Source: Cycas panzhihuaensis (taxonomy: Eukaryota; Cycadophyta). From it: DNA of 64,000 nucleotides. The DNA lies in NCBI GenBank assembly GCA_023213395.1, contig CM041465.1, positions 67,773,741 through 67,837,740 of the forward strand, given 5' to 3'. Positions 1 through 11,670 of this stretch are shown here, piece by piece. Within the stretch, counting starts at the first letter, position 1, and each line of letters opens with the position of its first letter. The translations under genes and the position numbers were made by a program. The notes beneath the pieces are model-generated. The model searched no databases. It had not been told where the DNA came from and saw only the letters and a list, made by a program, of their open reading frames with translations.

Positions 1-960
1 TTATGGAAATTTATTACTGATGGATATGATATTCCTAAGGATGAAGAAGAGAGGAAAAAACTTAAGAAGAAAGACAAAGAAGTGTTTATCATAATTCTTA
101 CTACATTAGACAAGGTTGATCTTCCTTCTGCATATCATTTTGTCATTCCTAAGATTCAACATGCAAGTATTATTAAAGAAGCTTGAGATTTTTTAAAGGA
201 TATATTTAAACAAACACTTGAAGAGATATAATGAATGATTGAAAAGGCAAATAAGATTAATGATGGTTATCATATAGGTAAAACGAATTAAGAGAGTATT
301 ATTGATATTGATTAAATGACATGCCAGGATGAAGAATGTATGAGTACTAATAAAATTTCTACTAAACATAAAGAAACTATGGTTGAATATATTATTGAGA
401 CTACTTCTATTGAAGATGTTGAGAGTGATGAATCAATAAAAGTTTATTTAGATGACACTATTATTTTAAAGAAAATTAAATATGAATCTCATGGTCCTAT
501 AGAAGATGAGTCTTATACTGACTCAAGTTTAAATGATGTTCTTGCCTTGAGTATTGATTCAAGTTCAAAGAATATATAAGCCAATGAAGATTCTACTCCA
601 AAGGTTACTATTGTATATGGTAATCAAGAATTTATATAGGATAATGATAATAGGCAAGTTGAATTTAAAGATGGTCACTTATACGATCTACATCAAAATC
701 AGGCTAGAGCAAGCATGATGAAGAATTAATATTTGCACTTACTAGATCTGTTATAGCAAAGATATCATTACAGGATTAAAGATAAAAATGAAGCTGAGGA
801 CATCATCCTATAAAGGCATTAGTATAGTATTGAAGATGAAAATAAAGTTAAAGACATCATTCTATAGCAAAGACATTACTACAAGATTGAAGATAAGGAT
901 CAAGTTGAAGACATCATCTTTAAGACATTTCTAAGAACAAGGCATTGTAAATTCAAATAA
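1..960 (+). pseudogene. degenerate copia-type element interior
   Basis: Seen: the left edge reads LWKFITDGYDIPKD and then a lysine-rich stretch, which resembles the N-terminal half of a Ty1/copia gag. Stops follow near 184 and 230. An acidic open stretch (316-579) contains many Asp/Glu and IED-type words. The right end (about 895-960) reads as a short charged tail resembling the C-terminal end of a copia RNase H, just before a purine-rich tract. Protease, integrase and RT are not visible, so this looks like an internally deleted copy. I infer the family from the gag-like start and the LTR-like end. The central acidic part is unrecognised. The element starts before the window. Confidence 0.4.
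752..920 (+). repeat. three tandem copies of a ~57-bp unit
   Basis: Units at 752-808, 809-862 and about 863-920 share the start tatagcaaagacatta and the end gacatcatc. In one frame each encodes about 19 residues with an IxDxxxxxDII pattern. They lie in the broken copia-type interior. Confidence 0.6.
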
Positions 961-1205
961 CCTAAATGTGCATTAAGGGAGAGTGCTAGAATATTAGTAA
1001 TGCGCATTTGTTATGTCCCACATATAAGTGGGTCCCATATACACTATTATATCATGTATTATAAATATACATATAGTGTATTATATGAACTATCTATTGT
1101 AAAAATATGTTATTAGTGTTAATATAATTTGATGTACCTTAAGGGTACTATTTAATCCTAGAGGTGTTTTTATTCTAATTTGTGAATATTATTTTTTGCA
1201 GGTTT
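961..1205 (+). mobile_element. polypurine tract and LTR-like block
   Basis: A purine-rich tract (aagggagag, about 963-972) is followed by tgctagaatattag at about 973. The AT-rich block ends in tttttgca at about 1201. TG...CA ends next to a polypurine tract suggest a 3' LTR of the element to the left. No second copy is visible, so the right boundary is uncertain. Confidence 0.35.
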
Positions 1206-1440
1206 AGTTTCTTAATAGATTTATCGTTAGGTATAAGTCTAGTATAGGTGAGGAAACAAATTATGGGGGTCCTAAACCTTCATTATAATGCATGTATTGA
1301 GGTATATTAAGCCTTGAGCTTGCATACTGATATATTGCATCCCTAGTTTACCACTTATGGGCAAGCACCACTAAATAGGATAATAACTAAGAACTTTCTT
1401 AGAGACCTTTGAAACATAGACTTCTAGATTAGTAACCCCT
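1206..1440 (+). repeat. leader segment shared with copia B (copy 1)
   Basis: This block aligns by eye with 16985-17230. Both contain aggtataagtc, then ttgaggtatat, then a run like gcatactgatatattg, then tttaccacttatgg, and both sit just upstream of a copia gag. It is probably the untranslated leader of copia elements A and B. Confidence 0.6.
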
Positions 1441-1503
1441 TAGGTAGATTAGTTCACAAGTACAAAACCTGAAGGACATAAAACAAAATAAAACTTTAAA
1501 AAA

Positions 1504-3470
1504 AATGACATCGTAAATACTACTATCCAACATAATTAAACTAAATGGCATTAATAGTTTCATACCATGGAAAAAATAAGTTAAAATTTTACTTATAATA
1601 AATGACTTTTGGGCTTATATAAATGGAGATATACCTCTAACTATGCTAACAAAAGATCCCAATAATCCTATCATCATAATTCCTCCAATCATGTAGCCTT
1701 AGTTAACTTTAAAGCTAAGGATAATGTTGCCTTACCCTTCCTTCACTTACTTGTTGAAGACTAAGTAGACCAAAATATCGAAATTGTCCATACATCTCAT
1801 AAGGCATAGACTATACTTTGTGCCCTTTGTGAGAGAAATGATGAATCTAGATCCCTAACTCTTAAAGTATGCCTATTTATAATACCTTTTACTAGTAATA
1901 TTATAAACCACTTAACTAAAGTTACAACCATTAGGAACCAATTGGTAATCATTGGTGAGCCAGCTTTAGATCATGATTTAATCTCTAGAATCATAAATAT
2001 CTTACCTATAGAATATAACTCCTTTGTCTCTAAACTACATGTCAATTATTGAAAAATAGACTTCATAATCTTTGAGGGGATCTTATTATGAGAAGAGAAT
2101 ATATTCAATCAACTTGGTGTTACATGTACATCTAACTCGGCCCATGTCTTTTCAACCCATAATTTAGAAAAGGGTAAGATTATTAATAGAACAACTCAAT
2201 AGCTTAGTTAGCACTAAGATCTAGCTCAACAATTAGACTCTCTCATCATTTCTCAAGAGCAACATCATTGGCTAATTCAGTATTAGTAATAACTAATTGG
2301 TACCTCTATTAATCTAAGTTAGCAGCCTTAACAATCCTAATAATAACCACAGAATCAACCTCAAAAGAACTAGTAGAATAGACTAAATATCACCTACCTT
2401 TATTGTGGTAAAACTAGACACTAAGCTATTGAATACAAGAGATGTTAATTTGATTTACAACCCTTGTAAAATCAAGGGAGCCAATCATATAGGCCTAGCT
2501 TCTAATAAGCTTCCCTATATTACCAACAAATAACCCCATTTTGCCAATAAGAAGCACCCTCTTATTAATAAGGAGGTCCAAGCTACCCTCAACAAAGACA
2601 AAGCTATCAACAAGGAGGACCATGCCCACCATAAGGAACCATTACCCACAATAATGAGGCCCTATTTTATAATAAGAAATGCTCTATTTTCAACAAGGTG
2701 GCCTTATTCAATAGTAAGAAGGCCCTTACTATCCATAAGGAGGGCTATCATTCCAACCATAAGGCTAATTCTACTAATAAAATTAAAATCCTAGACCTAC
2801 TCAGAGTTAAAGACTATAGAACAGGCAGTGATTCCCCAATATAAATCAAAGGAACAAGTAAAATATTTAATAATAAGGAAGCAATAGGGTAGATAATCAA
2901 GATCTCTCTTCTTATAACCTATTCTTTATATCTCTTGCTTCTCAACTTGATGAGAATACTTAGCTCCTAGACTCCAGTGCAACTAGACATATGACTAGTT
3001 TAGAAAAGATATTAGAAGAGACCTACCCTATAAGCACCTAAACCATTAAATTTGATGATAATTTGAGATATGATGTGACCAAAATTACTAGGGCTCTAAT
3101 AGCCTTGAAAGATTCTAGCATCAGGAACCACTTCAATAATATGTTCTTGTATTAAGAATGAAGATGAACCTACTCTCTATCAAACAAATGGACAAGAAGA
3201 ATTTAGATATCCTCTTTAGCTAAGGCATTTGTAAAATCACAAACCATGTAACAGGAAAACCTATGGCCATAGGATATGAAGGTGGTGGTTTATACAGGCT
3301 GGATGGTATTCCCCTTGCCACTACTCAACAAAACAAATCCTACTCAATAACTAACACAACTCAACTTAATAAGAGAAAGGATGTAATTATTGAAGAGTCC
3401 CTTTATATCTAGGAACTAGGTGAATACTCGTATTCAAAAGACATTATCACTTTAAATAACATCAAAAACT
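1504..3470 (+). pseudogene. copia A gag and protease remnant
   Basis: Translation from the ATG near 1504 passes a gag-like stretch (WAYINGDIP at about 1612), then a degenerate zinc-knuckle region with a YCGKTRH word near 2402. A low-complexity Gln/Asn/Tyr-rich linker follows (about 2480-2860). The protease region is near 2960-3200, where a ...SSATRHMTS-like word can be read at about 2975. Frame changes and TAG/TAA stops are frequent. In a working element gag packages the RNA and protease matures the polyprotein; neither could be made here. Assignment rests on position and weak motifs. Confidence 0.55.
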
Positions 3471-3479
3471 AATTATGGA

Positions 3480-4330
3480 ATTAATGTCTTGGTCATTTAA
3501 ATATGCAAAGATTAAACCTTATATCTAGGCTTCAAATTGTACATGGTTTACCAAAAATTAAAAGATACAGTAGCATGTGTGAGACCTACCTCAAGGGAAA
3601 GTAGCAGAGAGAAAATTTCCCTTCCAAGAATGCATGGAGAGCCTCAATACTATTAGAGTTGGTCCACTTAGACATTTGTAGATCCATGTCTATTTAATCA
3701 CTTAATGAGCCTATATTTTATCACCTTCATAGATGACTTCTCAAGGAAAGTATGGGTCTATTTCTTAAGAAACAAGTACTAAGCCCTAAACAAATTCAAA
3801 GAGTTCAAAGCTATTATTGAAAATTAAAATGATATGACAATCAAGACCCTCATATCAGATAATGGTAATGAGTATATCTCAAATTAATTTAATAACTTTT
3901 ATAAGAAACATGATATCTAATACCAATTCTCAGCACCTCACATACCATAATAAAATAGTGTAGCTGAAAGGATGAATTAGACATTGGTGAATAAAGGGAA
4001 AGCCATGCTTAGTACTATAAATCTTACCACTAAATTATGGTCTGATGCCATAGCCATAGTTACATATCTAACCAACATAAGTGTGACAGTTATAGTTCAG
4101 AATATTATTCCTAAAGAAGCTTGATCATGATAGAAACCAACGGTAGCATACTAAAAAGTTTTTAGATGCATAATATATAATCTTATTCCAAAGGACAACA
4201 GAAAAAATCTTGATGATAAGAGCCTAAAATACATATTCCTTGGCTATGTGCCTAGTTGTAAATCCTACAAAATTTTGACATAGTTGAGAACCAAACTTAC
4301 ACAACATGGAATATAATATTTACAAAAGAT
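3480..4330 (+). pseudogene. copia A pre-integrase and integrase remnant
   Basis: The gag-pre-integrase zinc region is recognisable (LGHLNMQRLN near 3493, then C-x2-C-like remains). The core follows: VHLDIC near 3661, DDFSRKVWVYFL near 3731, ISDNGNEYIS near 3855, and VAERMN near 3960. These match the D,D,E integrase core of copia elements, which would insert the DNA copy into the genome. Several in-frame stops and at least two frameshifts break it. Confidence 0.75.
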
Positions 4331-4725
4331 ACACATGACCTGACTCTACCCTAACCTTATATTCTAGTAGTTGATGAAATTGATACATCACAAGTGACTC
4401 TTAGACAAATTCTAGAGCCATCAATACTAGGCTCCTCCTACACTCTATGTCCTTTATCAATTCTAGTAGCCTCCACATTAATAACACAAGCAAGATTAAC
4501 CTTTCCATCAATTTTAGTTAATGACCTTCAGGTGGAAGCCACTAGCATTCATCCACTTTCTAAGTAGGTACAACAACTATTAAAGGATGTTCCTCCTCCT
4601 CCCACAGTTACCAAAAGGCCTTTAAAAATTAGACACTCCATAAATTTTACCTTAATAGAATATGCCCTTAAAATACTTATGTCTTCCATGTTTAAAGAGG
4701 TAGTCAAAGACCAAATATAGAAAGT

Positions 4726-5690
4726 AGTTATGGATGAAGAGATGAACTCTATCATAAAAAATGACATTTGAAAGTTAATTAAATTGCCACTTGAAAAGAA
4801 AATAATTGATTATAGATGGCTACATAAGATAAAATTTTATGCAGATGGCACCATTAAGCATCATAAAGCTCACCTTATAGTAAGAGGTTTCAAATAATAG
4901 GAGGGGATTAACTATGATGAGACCTTTTCATTGGTAGCTAATATGACCACATTCTCTTTGGTTATATCCCTAACAGCCTAATTCAACTGGCTTATTTACT
5001 AAATGGATATGAAGAGTGCTTTCCTCAATGGAGAGCTCAAAGAAGATGTTTTCTTAAAACAACCCCTAGCTATGTTATTCCAAGCTAAGGAAACTTAGTC
5101 TAGAAATTCAAGAAATCCTTATATGGACTTCAGAACGTGTCACATGCCTGGTATGCAAAAATTGATACCTTTCTTAACTAGCATGGATTCAATCATTTAC
5201 CCTCTAATCTAAATCTATATATTTAGGTTAGAGATAACTTGATCAAAATCATAGTTCTCTATATGGATGATCTTATACTCACTAACAACAATACAAATGG
5301 AATTGCTTAGCTTCAATTAGAATTGAAAAGTAACTTTTAGAAGACAAATCTTAGGTTGTTCTATTGCTTCGTTGGAATTAAAGTTTGGTAATAAGCAAGA
5401 CACATCTTCCTAACTTAAAAAAAGTATGCCAATAAGCTATTAGAAAGATTTAAGCTATTAGAATGAAAACCAATGCTAATTCTAATAGAGATAAGAACTA
5501 AGATAAACTTGGATGAATAAGGAAAGCCTTTTGATTCCACTTTGTACCGATAGTTAGTTGGGAACTTCATCTATCTCACCTATACTCATCTAAACATCTC
5601 ATATACAATAATGATATATTTTAGTTATATATCACAATCAAAACATCTCATTAGAAATATACTACTAAGACCCTCAAATATATCTATGGC
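4726..5690 (+). pseudogene. copia A reverse transcriptase remnant
   Basis: Readable words in order are MDEEMNSIIKNDI (about 4731), HKAHLIVRGFK (about 4862), NYDETFSLVA (about 4910), MDMKSAFLNGEL (about 5002) and, in a shifted frame, SIWMILYS at the place of the catalytic YVDD motif (about 5260). This is the copia-type RT (RVT_2 family). Stops and frameshifts throughout make it non-functional. The similarity stops near 5690, where a foreign segment begins. Confidence 0.8.
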
Positions 5691-5699
5691 ACACAATAA

Positions 5700-6375
5700 T
5701 TTGGCCTTGAATATAACTAAATTGACCCCCTTATCCTAAATGGACACAAAGATGTATTAGATAATGTGACAACAATGTTTTGGAGGCAAAAAAATTGACA
5801 GGTTAGCAACACAATTTTTCTCCCAAACTTTTACGAGAGGATACAAGGATGCAGGAGCCCACCTTAGTCGAGGGGTGCAGGGGGTGTTAGAACCCTCCCC
5901 ATAAAGAGGGGGTTTGGAGGTGGTAATCCCTTACTCAAAAAAAGTTAGCATTATAAAACATATTAAATTGTAAAGAGAATCATATTCATTCATTTAAAAT
6001 ACCCTAAATTTAATGGTCAAGATTTGTGCCTTGTATGACTCTTTTATATAGTATGATTTATGGTGTTTTTTCATTATGTTGATTGTATTTGATGTATTAT
6101 ATGTACTGTATTGAGAAGGGGTAGTTAGTTGTTGTTTTTGTAAGTATTCTACTGCAAATTATGTATATTTCTCCATTCTTAGATAATAAAAATCGATATA
6201 TTTCCTATGTAGATATTTCCCTAACACAGTGTTAGGGTTTTACTGCATTATATCTAGTGTATATGTGATGCTTTGGCTTTTTTATTTATTTATTATATTA
6301 TCTCTAATTTAAGAACTCGCATGTTAAATTCTAATTTCAATTCTTATAATTAGTTTGCAAAATAATTTAGATCTT
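5700..6375. mobile_element. ~0.7-kb insertion splitting copia A
   Basis: This segment interrupts the copia coding order between RT and RNase H and encodes nothing recognisable. It holds a G-rich stretch (ggggtgcagggggtg near 5876), an ataataaaaatcgatatat stretch near 6185, and a perfect inverted repeat ccctaacac/gtgttaggg at 6219-6237. Late words of this kind with a ccctaaca end are typical of plant LTRs, so a solo LTR or LTR fragment is my best guess. Edges are approximate and I found no target duplication. Confidence 0.4.
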
Positions 6376-6399
6376 GGTGGCAATTTCTAGTTATTGGAA

Positions 6400-6855
6400 C
6401 CTAATTTTCTTAACAAGATATTAATTGGGTAGGTTGCTAGGACACTCACCATTTACGTCAGGCTATTGCTTTGAGATGAACTTAGTTATAATCTTATGGA
6501 ACTATAAGAAGTAGCCAAATGTTGCATTTCCCTCCACTGAAACAGAATATAAAGGAGTTGTTCATACTATAACAGAATTAATTTAGCTTAGAAAGATTCT
6601 TATTAAGCTTAGACTTTAACAACATATACCTACCATCCTCTATTATGACAATCAAAGTGTATTAAAGATGATGAAGAATCTTATATTCCATGCTAGAACC
6701 AAGCACATTGAGATCCATAATCACTTCATCTATTAACATACTTAGAATAGAGAAGTTGATCTTATCTATCATCAATTGAAGACTAGGTTATAGACATCTT
6801 CACCAAAGAACTTGGTAAACTAAAGTTTGAATGATTTTCACATGACCTCAGCATC
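6400..6855 (+). pseudogene. copia A RNase H remnant
   Basis: A decayed RNase H lies between the insertion and the LTR. It is followed by the usual C-terminal words IDIFTKELGKLKFE (about 6793). The segment ends just before the polypurine tract, as expected for the 3' end of a copia pol. Confidence 0.65.
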
Positions 6856-6874
6856 TAAAGAAATAAAGCTACTG

Positions 6875-6885
6875 TTAAGGGAGGG
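6875..6885 (+). other. copia A polypurine tract
   Basis: The sequence ttaagggaggg lies immediately before the LTR start tgtta. It would prime plus-strand DNA synthesis. Confidence 0.7.
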
Positions 6886-7408
6886 TGTTAAAATTATGTA
6901 ATAACATCCTTATTTCATTGTATTTTATGTTTATTATATGTATATTATAATCCTAAGATAAATTTTTATTATAATTTAATCATGTTATATAATCTAATCA
7001 GGTCCACCATATGTGCTGCTTAGTCGACCAATTATAATTCTCAAAATATTAATGGGTTGCTTATAAATTAAACCTCATATCATTATTTTAGATATGATAT
7101 TAAAGGTTATGTAGAAGCTCTATCCAAATTATACCTTGCGTGGTGATAAATTCATCTGTGCTCTTTGATATATTATTGTTTTAATGGTATTTTATTTATT
7201 TCCTACATTATTTAATTAGTATAGCTTGTTTTCTAATCAATAGCACATGATTTTAGATCCTTAAGATTTTTAGTAATCCCCAAGATGCACACATATTTTA
7301 GAGCTAGCATCTAAAGAATAATATCTCTTGTACTTCACATTGAGTTCATCAACATTCTATAGCCTCTATAAGCTTATGTTCTACTCAACTAATTAGTGAT
7401 CCCTAACA
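6886..7408 (+). repeat. copia A 3' LTR
   Basis: It starts tgttaaaattatg right after the polypurine tract and can be taken to end ...tccctaaca at 7408, giving mirror ends TGTTA/TAACA. A shorter end at about 7206 (tttcctaca) is possible. No partner LTR was seen, so the right boundary is tentative. Confidence 0.5.
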
Positions 7409-7725
7409 TTATAATGCTACCATTATTATAGGAATCCTTTTGATTGTGGGGAACCCCTTCACATACATTATGGCAAGCCTCAAGGTCTTTCACTAAATTA
7501 CCATACAAGGTGATAGTGCACATTTAACTTCATCACGCCCTTAGTGAATTTTCCTTTCCATCTCTTGTGAGGGCATTCTCCACTAGTCTAGTATCTTTAA
7601 GGGTCTATTCCTCTTTTGTTTTGGCACCTAGCTTAACGGTTTCTAGTCTTTTAGATTACAAGTAGGTACATCCCCCATAATCACTTTTGAGATGTCTTCA
7701 TAGTTATTATAAAACTTTAGGTGCT
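7409..7725. other. unassigned AT-rich sequence
   Basis: I see no ORF, repeat or motif that I can assign in this stretch. Confidence 0.3.
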
Positions 7726-7729
7726 AGGT

Positions 7730-7960
7730 ATTCTCCCTTAGATTTGAATGATTGCAAACCCACCATTCTCTTTGAAGGTTACAACTGTGAACATTATCTT
7801 ATTATTGTGGTGTTTCTCACTGGTCGCAAGCCTACCTAGGAGGAAATAATAAATACTTTTATCAAAACCCTCACTGCCATTATTAAGAGTGGATGCTAAG
7901 CAAATGAAGAAATTACTGGATCAAACATCAACTACCGTTCTCCTACACATCATGGCTAAA
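7730..7960 (+). pseudogene. MORF/DAL-like (organellar RNA-editing factor) pseudogene fragment
   Basis: Seen: the + strand encodes ILFEGYNCEHYLI (about 7766) and, after a short gap and a TAG, EEIINTFIKTLTAIIKS (about 7840), followed in a shifted frame by DAKQMKK. Known: plant MORF/DAL proteins (multiple organellar RNA editing factors, plastid or mitochondrial partners of PPR proteins) carry a conserved box with a GCDYEHW-type word followed by a helix of the form IIDSYIKTLA. The spacing and pattern fit that box. The rest of the domain is not clearly readable and stops are present. I infer a decayed gene fragment or retrocopy and cannot exclude chance resemblance. Confidence 0.4.
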
Positions 7961-8924
7961 GATGAAGATTGTGACCATTGATTTGGTCTCTTACTAGCAT
8001 AATTGTTTTGCCTCAATTTCCTAAGAATTGTATGCTAAATGGTTGGTTTATGATTTGAAAGTACCATCCTACAAAATTTGGTATGGCCTACTAATTAAAG
8101 TTATTATTCAATCTTTTACTCATTAAGATTCTAGTGCTTCCTTAAAAGATGTATCATAAGTTACAAGTATAAGGAGGGTTGTTTAATTATTTTCATATAA
8201 TCTAAAAGCAAATTTAAGTAGTAGGGGCCAATTGTTTGTTTATCCATCACAATGTATAGATCCCATTATCACAACATTAACTTTCACATATTTCCTATTT
8301 ATTAATGCCATAATAGAGTCATTTAATGTTGTCATAAATGTAATTCTCCTTCTTATAGGGTTCTCTTTGTAAGGCTCTATTATGAACATAGTTTATTTTT
8401 TGGTGCTTTTAGCTTAATACCTAGTAACCATGTTGATCTTAATGACAAGAATCATTGAGGATACTATTATTTTTTGGTATCTTGTTATATTTTTATCATA
8501 TTGTTAAATTAGACTATTTATGTATGGACTCAATTTAATCCTAATTGAAACTATATTTAACATATTTTAATTTGAGTTATTTTTGTCAAATTGATGCTCT
8601 TTAAGCACATGTTTGTCTTGTTTTTTTTATCTATAATATATTGATAGATATATAACATTATCACAACTTGTTTTAAAATGATTACATCATCATTGTCATA
8701 TATTATAAAAAAAAATCATGTTCCTAACAATCCATGGCAATAATTGAAATCAAGAGAAATATGTTTTCACATCTTGAAAACTATTTAAAGTGTAACATAG
8801 ACATTATCATCTATATATTATACCATAATCATTTTAATGACTCGTCCCAAACTAGATAATTTATTAAAACCATAATTGAGACAATCTTTTGTTAGAATTT
8901 ATAATTTTAACTCTTATACCATAT
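7961..8924. other. unassigned AT-rich sequence
   Basis: There is no readable coding stretch. The right end (8911-8922) contains ctcttatacca, which on the minus strand resembles the initiator-Met primer-binding site used by many plant LTR elements. Confidence 0.3.
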
Positions 8925-9393
8925 TGTAATATAGTCATTATGTGTAGTAGAAGTATATCAGATATATATAATCAATGAATCATATTAAGATGAATGTATA
9001 AAATCATGTATGTAAGATTAATATATCGAGTAATAATATGAATCATAAAGTAATCAACATATCAAACATGCACCATAAGATAAACAACATATTTATATGT
9101 GTAAAAACCATTGGAGAATGTTAGAGTTTGGAGCTTCTCTTTATGATATTAAATAATTACATCTCCAAGTCTATTTTTCTTTCTTAAGTTCTTAAGTTAT
9201 ACTTGTACATATTTATATGAATGATCTCCTCATAAATAGCCTAAAATATTTCTCGAGTCCTTTCATAATCTAGTAGGATATGCATATAAATAATCATGCA
9301 TGTTACATCTATCAATGCTTTTGGTGAGTGAGATTTTTTATGGGTCTACTATATTACATTAAATATATATGATAATGTTACATATTCTAATAC
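8925..9393 (-). mobile_element. LTR-like block on the minus strand
   Basis: On the minus strand the block starts tattagaatatg directly after a purine run (aaggggggg, about 9394-9404) and ends ...aatataca-like next to a primer-binding-site-like word (tggtataagag, 8911-8922). That is the layout of one LTR with a polypurine tract on one side and a PBS on the other. The start resembles the LTR-like block at 973. No pol is readable on either side, so this remains tentative. Confidence 0.35.
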
Positions 9394-9410
9394 CCCCCCT
9401 TAATATTTAA

Positions 9411-10174
9411 TATATTTAAATCTTTAATTTTCATTTTCATCTTTGGTCTTTAATGTCTTCATGTCTACTAGAATATATAACTTGTATCTAATCTATATTA
9501 ATATAAATAAAATTATATCATGTATAACCTATAAATCTGTTAATACCATGCTTATATCCTATAAGCAATTAACCTATAATTTGTAAGCAACTTGTGATTA
9601 ACTATGATCATCAATAACTAATTATAATCTACCACCTTTAAATCTATAAAACAATCATCAATTAACCAAATAACCAATCTTAATTTCATGACTTTTACTT
9701 GTCATGTTTATATAAAATTTTCTTAACAATTTTATATCTTCACCTATAAAGTTATGATAAATATTAACACTATTAATATATCATCTTAATAAAATAACCT
9801 AATTACTAATACCCATATAAAATAAACACCATCTACTAAAATACATGAGTTACTAGTCATTACAATCGCTAGTTCTTTAAGAAGTGTCTCATATACGTAG
9901 CTCATTAATAAATTAAAACAATAGTAACTATTAAGAAAAGTATTATTATAATAGTAGCATAAAACATCTTACCTCTTGCATATAAGAATAACAACACAAT
10001 ATGTATGTTGTGCAAGAGTAGTCTCATTCATCTTGCCTCTTGCATATGAGAAAATAACTTGTATGTGGGCTTCATCGGTACTTCTACGTATATTTATAGC
10101 TTTCTTTAGTTAACCATTAAAAATCATTGATATCAACAATTAATAATTTGAATAAACTAATTCTAGGAACATGG
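9411..10174. other. unassigned AT-rich sequence
   Basis: This is low-GC sequence with many stops in all frames. I see nothing specific. Confidence 0.3.
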
Positions 10175-10248
10175 CATACTACCTAGCCAAGATAAGTTAA
10201 CTATAATAAGGTAATTTAAATAGTGTATTCCATGCATCTCTATCATAT
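10175..10248 (+). repeat. direct repeat X outside the left LTR
   Basis: The stretch from catactacctagccaagat to about 10248 matches 12320-12395 over its length, with shared words gataagttaa, taataaggtaat and aaatagtgt. It lies immediately outside the 5' LTR of the small gag-only element. Its partner lies immediately outside the 3' LTR. Confidence 0.7.
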
Positions 10249-10497
10249 AAGAGTTAAAGTTAAGAAAGTATAGGATTAGTTAACATAAAGGTAAGAATAT
10301 AATAATGATAGGATGAATATTATATATATCCCACTATATTATAAAGAGAGAAATAATATAATATAATGATATGATGATGAGGATATAATATGATATGATA
10401 TCATGTTCTTTGGAACCTTCCTTCTTCTTTATCTTAATTCTTCCATTTATCATTAGATTTCTCTATATTGAATGGTTACAGTATTAGTTATGTAATA
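10233..10497 (+). repeat. 5' LTR of the gag-only element
   Basis: It shares with the 3' LTR the words gttaagaaagta, aatataataatgat, attataaagagag, cttctttatctta and ctatattgaatgg. It ends just before the PBS. Confidence 0.75.
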
Positions 10498-10499
10498 AG

Positions 10500-10512
10500 T
10501 GGTATCAGAAGC
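10500..10512 (+). other. primer-binding site
   Basis: The word tggtatcagaagc is close to the tggtatcagagc complement of plant initiator-Met tRNA and lies 2 bp after the LTR. Confidence 0.75.
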
Positions 10513-11264
10513 ATTTTTATATATTCAAGAGCTAGGGATCTATTTTATTACAAGTGTTAAAATAGAGCTAAAAAAAGTTTTTCAAGGGTTTTTGGCATGT
10601 GAAAGTTTTACTCGTTAGGAAGAAAAATAAAAGATTTTTAAAGAATTGATAGAAAATTTGAGACGAAAAGGCTTGCCCTATAAATTTTGAGTTGTCATAG
10701 TGCTAATTTTAGTGAAAATTTATAGAAATTATAGTAGATTTAATTCTAGGCCACTTTTTTATCATCGTATTTTTGGGATAGATCTACAACCTCAATTTCA
10801 AAGAGTTATAACTTTAACTATAAGTGTTCAAATAACCTCAAATTTTTTTAGATTCTATAAGTTTTTGAATTTTCTTTTCAATGGAAATAATTTTAAGTTA
10901 ATTAAAGTTCAAATAAGAAAGTTATTAGTATTTTACTAAAAGATACTATTATAGTCCCTAGAAACCCTAACAGTAAATTTCTTAAAATGGTCATAACTTT
11001 TGTTCTAGGTGTTAGAATTTGATTCCATTTAAACCATTATAATCATATTTTAGAGTTTGTAATTTTATTCCATATTTTATATATTTTTTAGGCATATTTT
11101 TTCAAAAATAAAATCTTAAGATTAAGAGTTTCATATTGTACTTTCTTGGCCATTCAGACTTTGGTTATAACACCATTACTTTTAAGGCCTAATATGTATT
11201 TTTTTATTATAACTGAGGGATAACTAGCTATAAAAACCTTATAATCTCTCTCACATCTATAGTA

Positions 11265-11670
11265 TCATGGCTATAGAAAGGCCCATACCTTATATATTTC
11301 ATGATAATGAGACTCTTTCTATAGATGATTAGGTCAATGATATGCAAGCATATTTAAAATTGCTTAATGATAACTAATTAGAAATAAAAAGATGACGAAA
11401 GTAACCTCATTATATCTATATGGAAATACTTATCTTTGGTTTAAGGAGTGGTATAAGTCTAGCTCATTAAATTTATTTCTTTGACTAAATTATACTATCT
11501 ATAAGAAATATGATACTTCTTAGTGGAAAAAGATGCAACAACTTAAGTAAAATAAATAAGAATATTGTCACATAATTGAGAAGTTTAATTGTAAGATGAA
11601 ACAAGGAATTCTTCCCACTCTATAAATTCAAGAATAAAAGAAAGATGATGAGGGATAAAAAGAGCACTAA
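11265..11670 (+). pseudogene. gag-like ORF of the small LTR element
   Basis: From the ATG at about 11268 the sequence reads MAIERPIPYI and continues through a gag-like stretch. In shifted frames the words LWFKEWYKS (about 11440) and YDTS...WKKMQQL (about 11510) can be read. A tryptophan/helix-rich pattern of this kind is usual in gypsy capsid domains. At least two frameshifts and several stops break it. It is the only coding trace in the element; the 700 bp of leader upstream are non-coding. Confidence 0.5.

Larger units (their letters stand above)
1441..7408 (+). mobile_element. Ty1/copia element A, decayed, 5' LTR not found
   Basis: The domain order gag, protease, integrase, RT, RNase H is typical of Ty1/copia. 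All are full of stops, mainly TAG and TAA where glutamine is expected. A foreign segment (about 5700-6375) separates RT from RNase H. The right end has a polypurine tract and an LTR (6886-7408). No matching 5' LTR is visible between 1 and 1500, so the left end is lost, rearranged or too diverged to see. The left coordinate is the end of the shared leader and is approximate. Confidence 0.75.

Noticed and set aside
10700-10939. 79-residue + ORF
   Set aside because: AT-rich leader of the small LTR element; composition is Phe/Leu/Asn-biased with no family resemblance.
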